Assembly (NCBI GenBank): GCA_951799405.1
Contig: OX637337.1
Location: 3,038,001-3,102,000, forward strand
From: Agapetus fuscipes
Taxonomy: Eukaryota; Arthropoda; Insecta; Trichoptera; Glossosomatidae
Length of the DNA stretch: 64,000 bases
Direction: 5' to 3'
This document shows positions 40,196 to 51,101 of the stretch, piece by piece. The stretch's first letter is position 1, and every line of letters begins with the position of its first letter. The notes under the pieces were generated by a model. It had not been told where the DNA came from and searched no databases. It worked only from the letters and a program-made list of their open reading frames with translations. A program made the position numbers and the translations under genes.

Positions 40196-41167
40196 TAGTA
40201 ACTTTTAATGTACATACTTTGAGTGTGAACCTTATCTCTATGATAAAAATGAAATGACTTTCGTTGGTAGGTATCACTCGAGAACGAGCAAAAAGATTTG
40301 CCTGTTTTTCATTAAAAAATCATGGTTCTATTCTAGGAAAGGATACAAAAAAAGTTATTAAATTATTGTGGAAGATTGTAAAATCCGTTTAAATATCAAA
40401 ACCTGAAAGGAAAACTTGAATAGGAGACATAATAAGCTAACATGGGTTTCTTAAATAAATGTACCTTTTTCCTTTTTTCTACGAGAAAAAACACTAGAAG
40501 AGTGTGAAAATATTGTAGTTTCAAAGTGTATCATTTGCACTTCCTTTTAATTAGTTCACTTACGATAAAAAGTTACACGCAATAAAATGTTTTATCCACG
40601 ATTTCTCAAATCAGTGAATCAGCACTTATTCAGTTTCACCTTTAAGGTGGCAATATGAAACTCCTTCTCAAATGTTTTCTTATCATTTTTACCATTTTCT
40701 TACGACAATTTCATAAAATAATTGCAAATATGGACAGGACAACGTCTGTCTGGTCACTGGTCAGCTACTATATTAATAATGTAGAATAAAGATAGATAGC
40801 TAGTGTGAATACTTCTGCGAGATAGAAAACCAAATGTCTTGACACACTTTCCATAAATAATTTGCTGTCTTACAGCGTGACATCACTCTTAAAAATGTAA
40901 CATTGCAAGCCATAATCCACGCCTCTACGAGATATCTCGTATACATATAAGTATACTATCTCAGCAAAACGAAATGTCGCACCGACGTTTCTTTGATGTT
41001 TAATATCTTAATAATAATAATCTAGATTTTCTTTGGCCATTCATTAAGTACCTACCTAATTAGAGCGAAGTGACGTCAATAAAAAAACTTTATTTTTAAA
41101 AAAGAAATGTCTTACATCGACGCTCCGTAAACTTGGCTAAGGTCAACAGTCCACAAATATTATCTAC
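40196..41167. other. AT-rich, no gene
   Basis: A 40-50 base segment at 40575-40620 (GTTACACGCAATAAAATGTT and CTCAAATCAGTGAAT) recurs at 27581-27625. Confidence 0.4.
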
Positions 41168-41478
41168 GCAACGCAACGCAACTAAGCTACACATATAGTG
41201 CAACTTCTTGCCGCGTTATCCCCTAAGGGGTCGCATGTACTCGCATGTCGCGAGTTGAACCTATTTATTTTTACAGGTAAGGGGGCCGGCCTGGGGGAAT
41301 GTGTCCCAGCTCCCGAGAGGGCTGGTACTCATTTCTTGAGTAAGCCTTGCCGGTATTTTATTTTGGGATTTGAAATAAACACCGAAATGGGAAATCATTT
41401 CTGACACCCTCGGAGGGATTCGAACCCGAGCTCACGGGGCGGAATGCAAGCACTCTGCCAACTGAGCTATCGACCGGA
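41168..41478 (-). repeat. SINE-A
   Basis: Antisense near full-length copy. A small GCATGTACTCGCATGTCGCG duplication and a deletion of the AAGTGG part are visible. It ends in CGCAACGCAAC at the left. Confidence 0.8.
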
Positions 41479-41499
41479 CAATCTAAATTTTCGGAAATT

Positions 41500-41690
41500 A
41501 GTCCGGTCGATAGTTCAGCTTGTATAGAGTGCTTGCATTCCATGCAGCTCGAGTTCGAATCACACCTAAGATGACAGCTAAATGATTTCCCGATTCGGTG
41601 TTTTACCTACTTCAAACCAAAAATAAAATAACGACAAGTTTTAATCAGCCTTCATAATAAATGAAAATGGAGTTCTACAAAGTTTATGCT
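41500..41690 (+). repeat. SINE-A, 5' part, head to head with the previous copy
   Basis: GTCCGGTCGATAGTTCAGC head with body to TAATCAGCCTTCAT, then cut off. The two heads face each other across about 22 bases. Confidence 0.7.
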
Positions 41691-41935
41691 GGAGCATTTC
41701 ACGATTTATTTATTTTTATTTCTTTAGTTTTTCAGGACAACACTTAAAGATAAACGTGCCAGCAGGTAGTTGAGAATGCACTTGGAACATTTTTGAATTT
41801 GGAACTTTTTTCTCGGCGAGCATACGTCAGACGTCTTGTCTGGGACTTCCAATATTGTCTATGCCAGTTCACATGCGGACCTCATTATTAATTTATATAT
41901 TTTTTTTACTTTTTCATGCTTTTTTACTTTTTTTA

Positions 41936-42201
41936 TTCCTTGACTTATAGGTTGGTGTGTGGCTGACCACCCATGCTGTAGAAAATGGTTCACTTTGCCA
42001 ATGTCACCCCTGTTTCAGGGAAGGTCGGCAAGAGTTGCAGGGTGTATGTCCGTTTGAGATTTGGCTTTTATATTGTAGGTTCACATGCGGCGTGCGCAAC
42101 CGTGAACTTGTACGTGTCTGCTTGTGCTGAGAATGCATGTATAATATGAATCCTCAATGTTACATATCTTTGCAACTTAGATTATATTAGATTAGATTAG
42201 C
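41936..42201 (+). repeat. ATR repeat, full length
   Basis: TTCCTTGACTTATAGGTTGG to CAACTTAGATTATATTAGAT. Confidence 0.85.
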
Positions 42202-42377
42202 TGATGACAACAAACAGATACACGTGGCAACAAGTGGGTGAGAATTTCCTTGATTTAAAAAGATTTTCATTGAAGTAAGCCGGTATCGAAAGTAAAGAAG
42301 TATTTGATTGGATCGAAAAAAGAAAAATAAAGAAAGAAGAAAACAGACAGTACGCAAGTGATGTGATGTGACTGTGA

Positions 42378-42490
42378 CAGCTACACATATAGTGTAACTT
42401 CTTACTGCGTTCTCCCCGAAAGCATCGCATGTGGCGAATGGGACCTTCTTATTTTTACAAGTAAGCCTTACGCCAAAACTTCAGTTAAAG
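42378..42490 (-). repeat. SINE-A 3' fragment
   Basis: Antisense AGCTACACATATAGTGTAAC and TCGCATGTGGCGAATGGG. Confidence 0.7.
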
Positions 42491-42584
42491 ACGTCAGTAG
42501 GTAGGTACCTAATTGGAAAAACTGACCAAGCTCAGTAAGCATCGATATAAATAATATACTGATACCCTCTCTTCAAAATCAAAA

Positions 42585-42893
42585 ATGAGGAAGACTTGGT
42601 TGAATGTTTTACTTTCGTTTCTTTTTATTTTTCTCTTTTCAGTACAAGTTGTTACAGACAGAATCGGTCTTCGGGCCAACAGGCCGACAACCTTTGTGAC
42701 AAATTATTCCCTTTTTATTACAACTAAACACATAAATTTTGTTACAGTAAATTCGGCTCGGCCGGTGTCCTGCCGAACGCCGGCCAATCAGCGTGTAGGG
42801 TTAAGTTTTGTCAAGGAGTTCGACGGATGGCGAAATTCAGGGCCTACACAAAAAGTGTGCCGTATCAATACATATTTAAATCAATATCAGTAA
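42585..42893 (+). CDS. Orphan ORF with signal-like N-terminus, doubtful
   Basis: A 102-codon frame starts MRKTWLNVLLSFLFIFLFSV, like a signal peptide or anchor. It then reads polar residues with four Arg/Pro/Asn-rich words (LRANRPTTF, SARPVSCRTPANQRV) and ends near LNQYQ. Just before the stop, ATCA|GTAAGTGA would be a strong donor. The downstream part is GC-rich (CGGCTCGGCCGGTGTCCTGC, CCGGCCAATCAGCG), unlike its surroundings. No homologue is recognised and no acceptor is evident. It may be a 5' exon, a promoter region, or chance. Confidence 0.2.
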   Translation: MRKTWLNVLLSFLFIFLFSVQVVTDRIGLRANRPTTFVTNYSLFITTKHINFVTVNSARPVSCRTPANQRVGLSFVKEFDGWRNSGPTQKVCRINTYLNQYQ

Positions 42894-42954
42894 GTGAATA
42901 AGTACCTACCTACCTGCTTACTGAGTTTGATTAGTTGAATAGGCATAGACATTA

Positions 42955-43080
42955 TTGTGTCGTCACCCAACCGGGTTGCTGGGGAAAAGGCGCATACAAA
43001 TATTTTGTTATTGGTTGCTAAGGACGGTAGTCCTATACAAGACTGTGACGTTTGCTCACCGAGCAAAAAGGCCCAAATTA
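42955..43080. repeat. CCGGGTTGC-family fragment
   Basis: GTCGTCACCCAACCGGGTTG, CTGGGGAAAAGGCG and AAGACTGTGACGTTTGCTCA correspond to 23390-23485. Confidence 0.5.
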
Positions 43081-43097
43081 AAAAATATATATATTCC

Positions 43098-43347
43098 AAC
43101 CTCATTGGTACGAGGCTGACCACCCGTGCTGTAAAAATCGGTTCACTTTTAATCTAATCGCCACCCCGGTTCAGGGAACGGCGGCAGGAGTTGCAAGGTT
43201 TATGTCCATGTGAGGTTTTCTTTATTTGTATGCACACATGCAGAATGTGTAGGCGCGAACCTACATGTGCCTGTCTGTAGGCATGCATTTCATATGAGCC
43301 TTAAATGCTTACATATCCTTGCAGCTTAGATTATAGATTATAGATTG
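43098..43347 (+). repeat. ATR repeat, CpG-rich variant
   Basis: CCTCATTGGTACGAGGCTGA start, CCCCGGTTCAGGGAACGG core, CAGCTTAGATTATAGATTAT end. The same variant core (CCCTGAACCGGGG) is in the copy at 24794-25030, defining a subfamily. Confidence 0.75.
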
Positions 43348-43871
43348 GAAAGACTGATCCAACTGAGTCAGTATATAAGTACCTACCTACTTATCGCGTA
43401 TGATTAGCCTTTAAATTTTAAATTCAGTTTAAAAGTTTTTTTTATTTGTACCTACAGCTATATTTTTTACCGTGGGCAGCTAATCCGTTAGGCAAGTATA
43501 AAATTAAAATTCACAACAAGTAACGTTAGCAAAAAAAACTCACTAACACTTTTCCACTCCACGTAAAGAAAAATATAAATTGTCCACTAAATTTTTATGT
43601 ATTTACAAAGAAAACTTGTAATATTACACTGCACTTTTAGGTAGGTATTAGATTGTGTTGATGTTTTGACAGTTGTCAACTTGAAGAACGTTCTTTTTTC
43701 AAATTTTGACAGCACGTGGCCTGTTCTGAGAGCGCGCACGAACCACGAACCAGCGCGAACTGAATCAACTTTTTGGGGCACACGAGCACTTGTGCAATCG
43801 CTTTGGTGACTACTCAGACTGCTATAATAATACTCTCGCCTCTATACTTCACAATAATGTATGCTATTTGT
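43348..43871. other. No confident feature
   Basis: 43690-43800 is GC-richer with GAGCGCGCACGAACCACG and could be promoter-like. No exon support. Confidence 0.3.
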
Positions 43872-44180
43872 ATTGTAGTTCATAATATCAGCATCATTGA
43901 GAACAGTACCTGGAGTATAAAGCAAGCTAGAATAATGTATGTAAAATAAAATAGCGCCTCTTGTGAGCGTTTTAATTTTTATACATTTTTTGGCTAACGC
44001 TGTGGTTAGTTGAGTTTACGAGGTATTGTAGTTCATAATATCAGCTTCAACCAACAATGATTGAGAACAGTACCTGTAGTAAAAGCAAGCTAGAAAAATG
44101 TATCAAAAGTAAAGCAACGCCTATTTTGAGCGTTTCAGTTTTTATACATTATTTGGCTTACGTTGTGGTTGAGTATAATC
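43872..44180 (+). repeat. Diverged tandem duplication, ~155 bp unit
   Basis: Two consecutive units share GTATTGTAGTTCATAATATC, GAGAACAGTACCTG, AAGCAAGCTAGAA, TTTTTATACATT and TTGGCTAACG-like words, with indels. Confidence 0.8.
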
Positions 44181-44604
44181 GTTACTGTTTTTACTTGCGG
44201 TACACGATTTACTAGAATATTATTATTTAAAGTGAATGAATGAATGATAAACTATTATCGGTTTGTAAATTAATGAAAAGGTTACAATGCACATGATTGT
44301 ATTAGTGCCTGTTATACTAGCCGATTGATTAAATTATTTTCTTAATGCAATCACGAAGAGTTAAATGTATTTGTCTTCTTCTTTTTCATCCCTTTTATAG
44401 AGGAGACATGGATCAAAGAATGTTTTATATTTATCAATGAGACGAGAACCCTACTTGACACTGGCGCCCCTGCTGAACGCGGGAATCCGCCACAAAAAAG
44501 AAGAAGAATGAGACGAAAGGATCGAAATTCCGTTGGTGAGATTCCATATGAGATTCTAACTTTTACAAACCATGTTTTCATGGTAATCTTTTACAAAACC
44601 ACGT
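44181..44604. other. No feature recognised
   Basis: AT-rich, then a stretch with an antisense 76-codon frame lacking motifs. Confidence 0.35.
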
Positions 44605-44712
44605 TTCCTCAGAAGCAAGGAAACCTCCACTTCAAAAGGTGGTTGGCGTAAGGGAGGCCAGCTGTTGAAGACGAGCAGTAAGAAGTTACACTATAACTGC
44701 AGCTTAGTAGCG
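44605..44712 (+). repeat. SINE-A 3' fragment
   Basis: CCTCCACTTCAAAAGGTGGT, TGGCGTAAGG and GTAAGAAGTTACACTATAAC, then TGCAGCTTAGTAGCG. Confidence 0.65.
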
Positions 44713-45639
44713 TTTTGTCCAACTAAGTACATCTCATATTTTGTATAAAAAAATCATAATAAATAATAATAAATTCATTGTATAAAATATCAATCAAATT
44801 TTACTTATTTTATTGATTGTAGAGGCATTAACTTTGTAATCGTTCATCATTAAGGATAAAAGAAAAACAACTTTGCTTTCAATTACTATGAGCTTTAGAT
44901 TATAGCTTTTAACTGGTTGTAATTTTGATAAAAAAAAATTTGATATTCACTTTTTATTTTTGTTTACTATCTTTTTACTCTTGTTGCTATTCTGGCATAT
45001 TTTATTTTTTTTACCTATTTTTTTTAAATTTAAAAACAATAAATATTTTTTATGTAATGTGTGCTGTTGTTTTTCATATAAAAAAAAACAACAACAAAAA
45101 AAAAACAAGCCTGAAAAGGAAAACATGACAATTGAAAATCAAAAAGTAAAAAAATATATTTTCAATTATTAAATTTTACTTTCACACAGATTTATTCAAA
45201 TACCACAGTTGACATTAATGGGTACAGTTAGACACATACTTTTTATACATTTCATACATTTTTTGTTTTTGTTCAGGTTATTAAAATGCAGTCATAATAA
45301 TTCAATTTAAAAAAATGTGGAGTCTGCAAAATCGACAGAGACAAAAATAAATGGGAAATCACTCAGGCAGGTTACTAAGGAAAAGTTTTATTTTTATTGG
45401 TATCGAGAATTAGTCCACAAATTCATTGCAACCTAAATGACTTTTTAAATTAGTGTATGTTTGTTTCTGGTCTGGTCTAAAATCAAAATTTAGTCACACA
45501 TAAAATCGGCCACATTCATTCAATATCATCCCTACTATGAAATAATTATGGTATGTATTTCTAATTAATAATTATACTATGAAATTCCAAATGACTAATT
45601 AATTATTATATACACTACAACGTGAGCTTAAATAATAAA
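44713..45639. other. Very AT-rich, no gene
   Basis: Long T/A homopolymers. Frames here are compositional. Confidence 0.45.
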
Positions 45640-45790
45640 GCAGGCAATTTTTTTTAAATATTGAATGAAGTCTGCACAAATTATCATTACATAAAAAAAA
45701 CTGTGACGTCAGCCAGTTGAGTTTTTAGAATGAAAGCTAACTAACAATAATTATTCATTGCTTAGGACCTTAGTCACATATCCTGTGAAA
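45640..45790. repeat. CCGGGTTGC-family fragment
   Basis: GAAGTCTGCACAAATTATCA, CTGTGACGTCAGCCAG and ATTCATTGCTTAGGACCTTA align loosely with 23340-23475. Confidence 0.4.
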
Positions 45791-45803
45791 TTTGCACACT
45801 TAC

Positions 45804-46041
45804 GGGGCTATTAGACATTTTAGTCGTCGGTTGAGCCTACGCTTTGACAAACTAATGATGCATTTATATGAAGACCTGTCAATCCAAGATGGCCGCAAGT
45901 GAACAGCTGATTTGTCTTCATACAAATATTACAAAATTCGGAAGGTAAGAATGACCGTGGTGATGAAACTTCCAGAACAGGCATCATTAGTTTGTAAAAA
46001 CGTGAGCTCAACCGACGACTAAAATGTCTAAGAATAGCCCC
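45804..46041. mobile_element. GGGGCTATT-MITE, full length (238 bp)
   Basis: GGGGCTATTAGACATTTTAG, TCGTCGGTTGAG and GACAAACTAATGATGC are inverted at the right end. Arms are about 60 bp. The interior has AAGATGGCCGCAAGTGAACA. A half copy lies at 30113-30212. No coding capacity and no clear target duplication. Confidence 0.8.
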
Positions 46042-46345
46042 ATTATATTTTTATTTAACTTTGAAACTTTGTGATGAGTCAGTTGCCATCTGTTGAGAAA
46101 CGATCAAAGCTTTATTGTACTACAAATTTGAATATTAAAATTTTTATTTCCGTTTGGACTTCTTTTCCATAAGTAAAAAAAATATGCCTAGTTTTTAATC
46201 AAAGTGAATTGCTTTGCGTGATTATTTGGTGGGAAGGTATTTACAGATTTTATAGGTGTTAAATGAATAAAATAACTAGAGCATAGGCACAACTTTTATA
46301 CATGTTATTTTGATCGTAAAAAAGCTATGCCTAATCATGAATGCT
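46042..46345. other. AT-rich, no feature recognised
   Basis: No ORF of interest. Confidence 0.4.
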
Positions 46346-46515
46346 TCATCCCGAAGGAGTAGCCCCCAAGACTTTCAAGAATTGGGGAGCCTCCCGCACA
46401 GGATTCCTTAAAAAAAAAATACACCGAAATGGGAATTTTTTTTGACCCTCGGTAGGGATGGAACCCTTGCTCTCGGCATAGAATGTAAGCACTCTATCAA
46501 CTGAGCCATTTTTAT
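46346..46515 (-). repeat. SINE-A head fused to repeat-E-like DNA
   Basis: The right part (minus) is a SINE-A head with B box GGGTTCCATCCCTACC. The left part has GAGCCTCCCGCACAGGATTC and CTTAAAAAA, resembling repeat E. Confidence 0.5.
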
Positions 46516-46517
46516 GA

Positions 46518-46740
46518 GATTGGTCATCGCTTCCTAGCGCCAATTCTCAAGCAAGGCCCAATTGCTGCAAGGCTGGATGGACCTTTTATGACAGTCATTG
46601 GTAAAGGTATATGAATTTTCCAACCCAGCGAAGAACATGTTTGAAAATATAAATGGTATAATTTGTGCTCCGCCGGGATTCGAACCCTCGACCTTCCATT
46701 TATGAGTCCTAAGCTTACTACTAAACTACGGACCGGTCAG
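46518..46740 (-). repeat. SINE-C
   Basis: Antisense: head GACCGGTCCGTAGTTTAGT, B box GGGTTCGAATCCCGGCGG, and a body to GGCGCTAGGAAGCGATG. Confidence 0.75.
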
Positions 46741-46885
46741 TGAGAAAATGAAATCCAGTGTTTAGACATACATATACGAGTATTTCTCACTTTGCAAGTA
46801 ATCCTACATTACCACTCTTGGTTGTATTCAGCTCATTTACAAAAAAATACTTTTATTCACATGTTACAGTAATAATAATAATCAT

Positions 46886-47070
46886 TGCAATGTCACCCCT
46901 GCTTCAGGGAAGGTCGGCAAGAGTTGCAGGGCTTTTGTTCATTTGAGATTGGGTTTTTTATATTGTAGGTCCACATGCGGCATGTGTAAGCGCGAAATTA
47001 TGCGTGTCTGCTTGTGGGAATGCATTTAATATGAATCTCAAATGATACATATCTGCAGCTTAGATTTAAA
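46886..47070 (+). repeat. ATR repeat, 5' truncated
   Basis: Begins CAATGTCACCCCTGCTTCAG and ends GCAGCTTAGATTTAAATT. Confidence 0.75.
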
Positions 47071-47906
47071 TTGCTAAAAACGAACAACTAATCTCCATAT
47101 ATATTAAATCTCAAATTGAAAACAAGTTAACAATTAATTAAAATAAAATCTATGTACTTAAATGATAAAATAAATGTTTGAACACAAGTATGGTAAAACA
47201 GTAATTAAGGTGGGGACTGTAATTATTTTTTAACATTCACAGGGAGTATTCCCCGTTATGCTATCAGCTAAAATAATGTAGGTATGAGCTTTTTGATCTT
47301 TTTAAAATGGTTATTCAGTTTCCACAACTTATCGTGCATCTCCCTCGCCTTATGAAGTGCTGCCATTCCTCTTCCTTATCCTATCATGCCCATAGATTCT
47401 TCACTTCCTTCTTAATCTCCTCATAAGCAAACAGTTTCCAGTAAATGAACTACATAGTAGGATCCTTAACTAACCAGAGACAGTTCGTAAGTCTTGTAAC
47501 TCCCATCTCATCCTGACTCTGTGCAGCGGGCCTAAGTTTGGGTCTTTGATTTTTAAAAAGTAAAGACCTGACTCGGTTGCTTAGTTGTTTCACAAAACTG
47601 TCCAGCTCCAGAAATATATACCAAACGTATATATGAAGATAGATAGCAAGCTGTTAAACATGGTAACGTGTGAACAACTGATCAGCCTGTCAAATGTTCT
47701 CCATACAAATTTTATACATATGGTATGGAAAACATTGAAATCCATTTTTACCTATTTTTATTTGTTTGTAATATCTTGCTTAGTTTCTTTTCTATATCCG
47801 TCACTTACCTTTTTGCTCATATTTATAGGCATTTTTTGCTGTTCATGTGTAAATAAATAAATGGGGAGCTTCGTATTACAATGCAGTCGCCACCTTTAAA
47901 ATATAT
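47071..47906. other. 3' flank of PTAR1
   Basis: No confident gene. On the minus strand, AATAAA-like signals for PTAR1 occur in the T/A-rich stretch near 47750-47870. 47320-47560 (minus) shows a frame FIYWKLFAYEEIKKEVKNLW, but with nearby stops. It may be an old remnant. Confidence 0.35.
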
Positions 47907-50655
47907 TTAAACAAAGAAATCTAACACGCATTTCAACCATTTTTTGTGCTTTGCCGCAAACCCATCGCCGGCTTTAGATCTCTGATCTATTACACTGATT
48001 TCCTTTAAGAGCACCGCCTTGTACAAGAGGCTATTATACACGGAATGGTCGTCAGATCTTAAAATCTTAGCTTCCCGGCTGCAGTCATCCATCTCCTCGT
48101 CCAACATCTGCCTCTCGTCAATTTGATTAACTACATTGATTGAAACTTTCCCACTCGCTTGACTAGTAAACGCTTCCTTAATACTGACACACCTGACTTT
48201 GGTTTCTCCGAAATACTCAAAGATCATGTCCACCAGCGTCTGCATGACAAACCTCCGGTGACACCACAACGCCTCATGGCACACGTACATCCTCAATAGA
48301 TTCTCATTCAAAATCAGCTCATACAAACAATAATTAATTCCGTAATAAAAGTAAGTATACTTTTCATGATAATTCTCTGTACAATTTTCTAAAATCGCTC
48401 CTAGCACACAGTTGACGATTTCCTTGTGTGATTTATCCGCCGACACTAAATTGCCGTTGAAATCCTTGACGTTGCTTTCTAAGAATTCCCTCATCACGGT
48501 GTAGGACTCCTGGTAGACGCTGTGGTCCTTCATGTTGAGCAGACAAGTCATTGTGAACTGTCGGTAATGGAATCCGCTGTAGTCTGAGATGTGTGATGAG
48601 ATCCACTGCTCGGAGTAGGCGTGCTCGTTCAGGTAGATGACGGAGCGCTCTCTGGGAGACGATGTTTGTGTGATGAAGTTGAGCATCCAGATTCTGTGGG
48701 TCCACGCGTGGTAGTTGCTGGGGCTCTTCTCTGCGCAGGCTTGTGTCAGCCAGAACTCCTCATTCATGGCTAGGAACCTGGTGAAGAAATCTTTACCTGT
48801 AATAATAATAATAATATTAGGGATGACTTATTTGGTGAGTGTTTTTTTTATGTCAATCACACCTCAAGAGCCCTCTACGAGCTTGGTCGTCGCTATAGAA
48901 GGTGCCAATTCTCAAGCAAGACCCAGTTGCCGTAAGGCTGGATTGACCTTTCGTAATCAATCTTTGGTAAAGATATATGAATCTTTCAACTCAGCTTGGA
49001 GAATATTTGAAAATATAAATATTATATTTTTTGAGCTCTGCCGGGATTTGAACCCACAACCTTCCATTTGCGAGTCCGAAGCGTTACCACTAGACTACGG
49101 ACCAGTAAGACTTCCAACGTAAACATAAATCAAAAATTCTTTGTATTTTGCTACTAAACAGTTAAGTTTTTCTTGTGAAAGTGTACATCTGTAAAAACAA
49201 TCACCTGGGATATATTTTGAAAGCAGCCACTTTCTATACGCAAACGCCTCATTATTCTTCGCCTTCCTCGACAGCACAATCTTGGTGAACCTCATCTCCT
49301 CGGAGAAGTCCAGCAGTTCCTCGTCGTACAGCTGCCGCCGCTGGTTCCAGAACTTGGCCACATCTGGGTTGATGAGCAGCGCAGACATGAGCAAGCTCTG
49401 AAGTCTCTCCGAGTTGTTGCAGTTAGGGCGGTGCCTGTGGCTGTTGCCGGGTTTACACTTCTGGTTGTTGCACATCTCGAGGAGGGCGGAGTACGCGAAG
49501 CTGTAGACGTGCTTCAGGCACCATGACTCGATGCCCAGGATGTGGTACTTGTGGATTAGTGGGGATCTGTTGCTCTCGTTCATTGACACTGGGATAATGT
49601 CATATTCTTTCCTGAAAATTGGGAAATTATTAATTCAATCTATATGTATAATCTAAGATGCATAGATACATCAAATTTAAGATTTATAACAAACTAGCTC
49701 ATTGGATAGATGGTATCCTATCCAAATTACAATCAAGTAGCTGTACCCGTAGTACGAGTTTTTTCCCAATACTCGAAGTATTGAGTATTCGAGAAAAATG
49801 TATGGGAACTTGAAAAGCACCTCTAGCAAAAAAAGTTTCGAAACTTGTTTCGCCAGAGGTGCTTTTCAAGTTCACATACATTTTTCTCGAATACTCAATA
49901 CTTCGAGTATTGTGAAAAAAACTCGTACTACGGGTACTGATAGTTCCTTGACTAATAATTTGCAAGAACTTGGTTCACTTTGACCAATGCCACCCAGGTT
50001 TCAGGGAAAGGAAGCAGGAGATTAGTTTTATTATGCAGCATGTGTACCTAAGTGCACATATTATGTGTCTGCTTGTGGGCATTGAAACCATAAACAAACC
50101 GGGCAGAGTTCATTTGGTATGAAAAGGGGCGTTACGAAAAATAAAATTTACTTTTGCCAATGACACGCCTGCTCCAGGGAAAGACAGAAAGAGTTGCAGA
50201 TTTTATATTTATTTGAGTTGTGGGTTTCTTTTGTAAGTGCGAACTAACACTTATTTGCTTGTGGGAGAGCACTAAGAGTGAATCTCAGGTATGAATATAT
50301 CTTTTTAAATTCTAGGCAATAAAGGAAAACACCAAAACAGGAAGTCATTACTGACACCGGTGTTTTCGAACCATGTAAGTAGGTCAAAGTGTACCAATAA
50401 ACATAACCACTGTCCTACAATACTGAACAAATACAAATTCACTTTTCTCCGACATGCTTGTCTTTAGAAATGTCAACACCAAAGATGACTCGACATGAAA
50501 GTACAGGCCGCTTTCCAAACAGCCGACAAGTCAAATAAAATATAAAGAAATTTATCAAACATCACTCACAAATCTTTATCCTTGTTGAAAATTAAATAGA
50601 TCTCGCTGATGATTTTCTCCACCATGTCATTGTTGTCGCTGTCGGTAGCCGGCAT
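47907..50655 (-). CDS. PTAR1: Protein geranylgeranyltransferase alpha-like subunit
   Basis: Three exons on the minus strand: 50655-50570, 49611-49205 and 48796-47907. Junction phases match (TT|G, then G|GT) and all introns are GT-AG, giving 460 aa. PTAR1 pairs with the RabGGTase beta subunit as GGTase III, which adds geranylgeranyl to substrates such as the Golgi SNARE Ykt6 (family knowledge). Visible here: the conserved start region DIIPVSMNESNRSPLI and GIESWCLK, then alpha-subunit repeat cores: NPDVAKFWNQRR (about residue 110), NNEAFAYRKWLLSKY (148), SNYHAWTHRIW (191), DYSGFHYRQF and HEALWCHRRF. It is somewhat longer than the human protein, mainly at the C-terminus. The start is the first ATG of a GC-rich exon. 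kish lies divergently upstream. Confidence 0.93.
48797..49204 (-). other. PTAR1 intron 2, holding a SINE-C
   Basis: Donor CCCAG|GTGATT and acceptor TATTATTATTACAG. Most of the intron (48828-49105) is an antisense SINE-C (CTCAAGAGCCCTCTACGAGC to ACTAGACTACGGACCAGT), so it runs in the same sense as PTAR1 transcription. Confidence 0.85.
49612..50569 (-). other. PTAR1 intron 1, repeat-filled
   Basis: Donor GATTT|GTGAGT and acceptor CCCAATTTTCAG. It contains a hairpin MITE (49744-49936), ATR remnants at 49653-49690 and 49944-50060, and a diverged ATR-like copy at 50140-50320. Confidence 0.85.
49744..49936. mobile_element. TACCC-family hairpin MITE, 193 bp
   Basis: TIR TACCCGTAGTACGAGTTTTT. The arms are about 90 bp each and nearly identical (AATACTCGAAGTATTGAGTA, ACTTGAAAAGCACCTCT), so the whole element can fold into one hairpin with a loop of roughly 10-20 bases. 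CTG lies on both sides (49741-49743 and 49937-49939), as for the copy at 31852. It sits in PTAR1 intron 1 and so is transcribed with the gene. Confidence 0.9.
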
Positions 50656-51101
50656 GGCGCCGAAACCGAGATAATTTTAATCTAAATAATTCAGCAAAGT
50701 GAAAAGTTAAAATCGCAAAATACAAAACTCATTTTTGACATTTCATTTATCTTGATTTCATTTCATTCATTTGAATGACAAAATTTGAAATCCCTACCTG
50801 GAAAAACGTTATATGGGGAAAAACGAAATATGGGGAAAATATTTACAAATACATTTTGAGATTTTTTACAGTATTTCGCTGAAAAATATTTTTTTCATCG
50901 TCCCCATCGTCTTTATGAAGATTTTACTGAATATTTCAATGTGTAAATGAAAAAAATGCTTCCTTCAGTATAAAATGAAAAAGTGAAATAGAAAAAAAAA
51001 CAAAGATGCATAAACGTCACTCGTCAATGACGTTTACGCACTTTTGGCTTCATTGATTTGTGAAAAATAATTCAGTACAACTTCATAAGTGCCATATAAA
51101 A
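50656..51101. promoter_or_regulatory. Shared divergent promoter region, PTAR1/kish
   Basis: About 446 bp separate the two start codons. It is AT-rich with no evident TATA box for either gene. Imperfect repeats of TTATATGGGGAAAAACG / ATATGGGGAAAA lie at 50808-50840. Bidirectional use is inferred from spacing alone. Confidence 0.5.

Noticed and set aside
42585..42893. Calling the orphan ORF a confident secreted protein
   Set aside because: Hydrophobic N-termini are common in AT-rich DNA and no homologue or acceptor was recognised; it is kept only as low confidence.
48433..48705. 90-codon antisense frame inside PTAR1 exon 3
   Set aside because: Alternate frame of PTAR1; His/Arg/Leu-rich product without homology.
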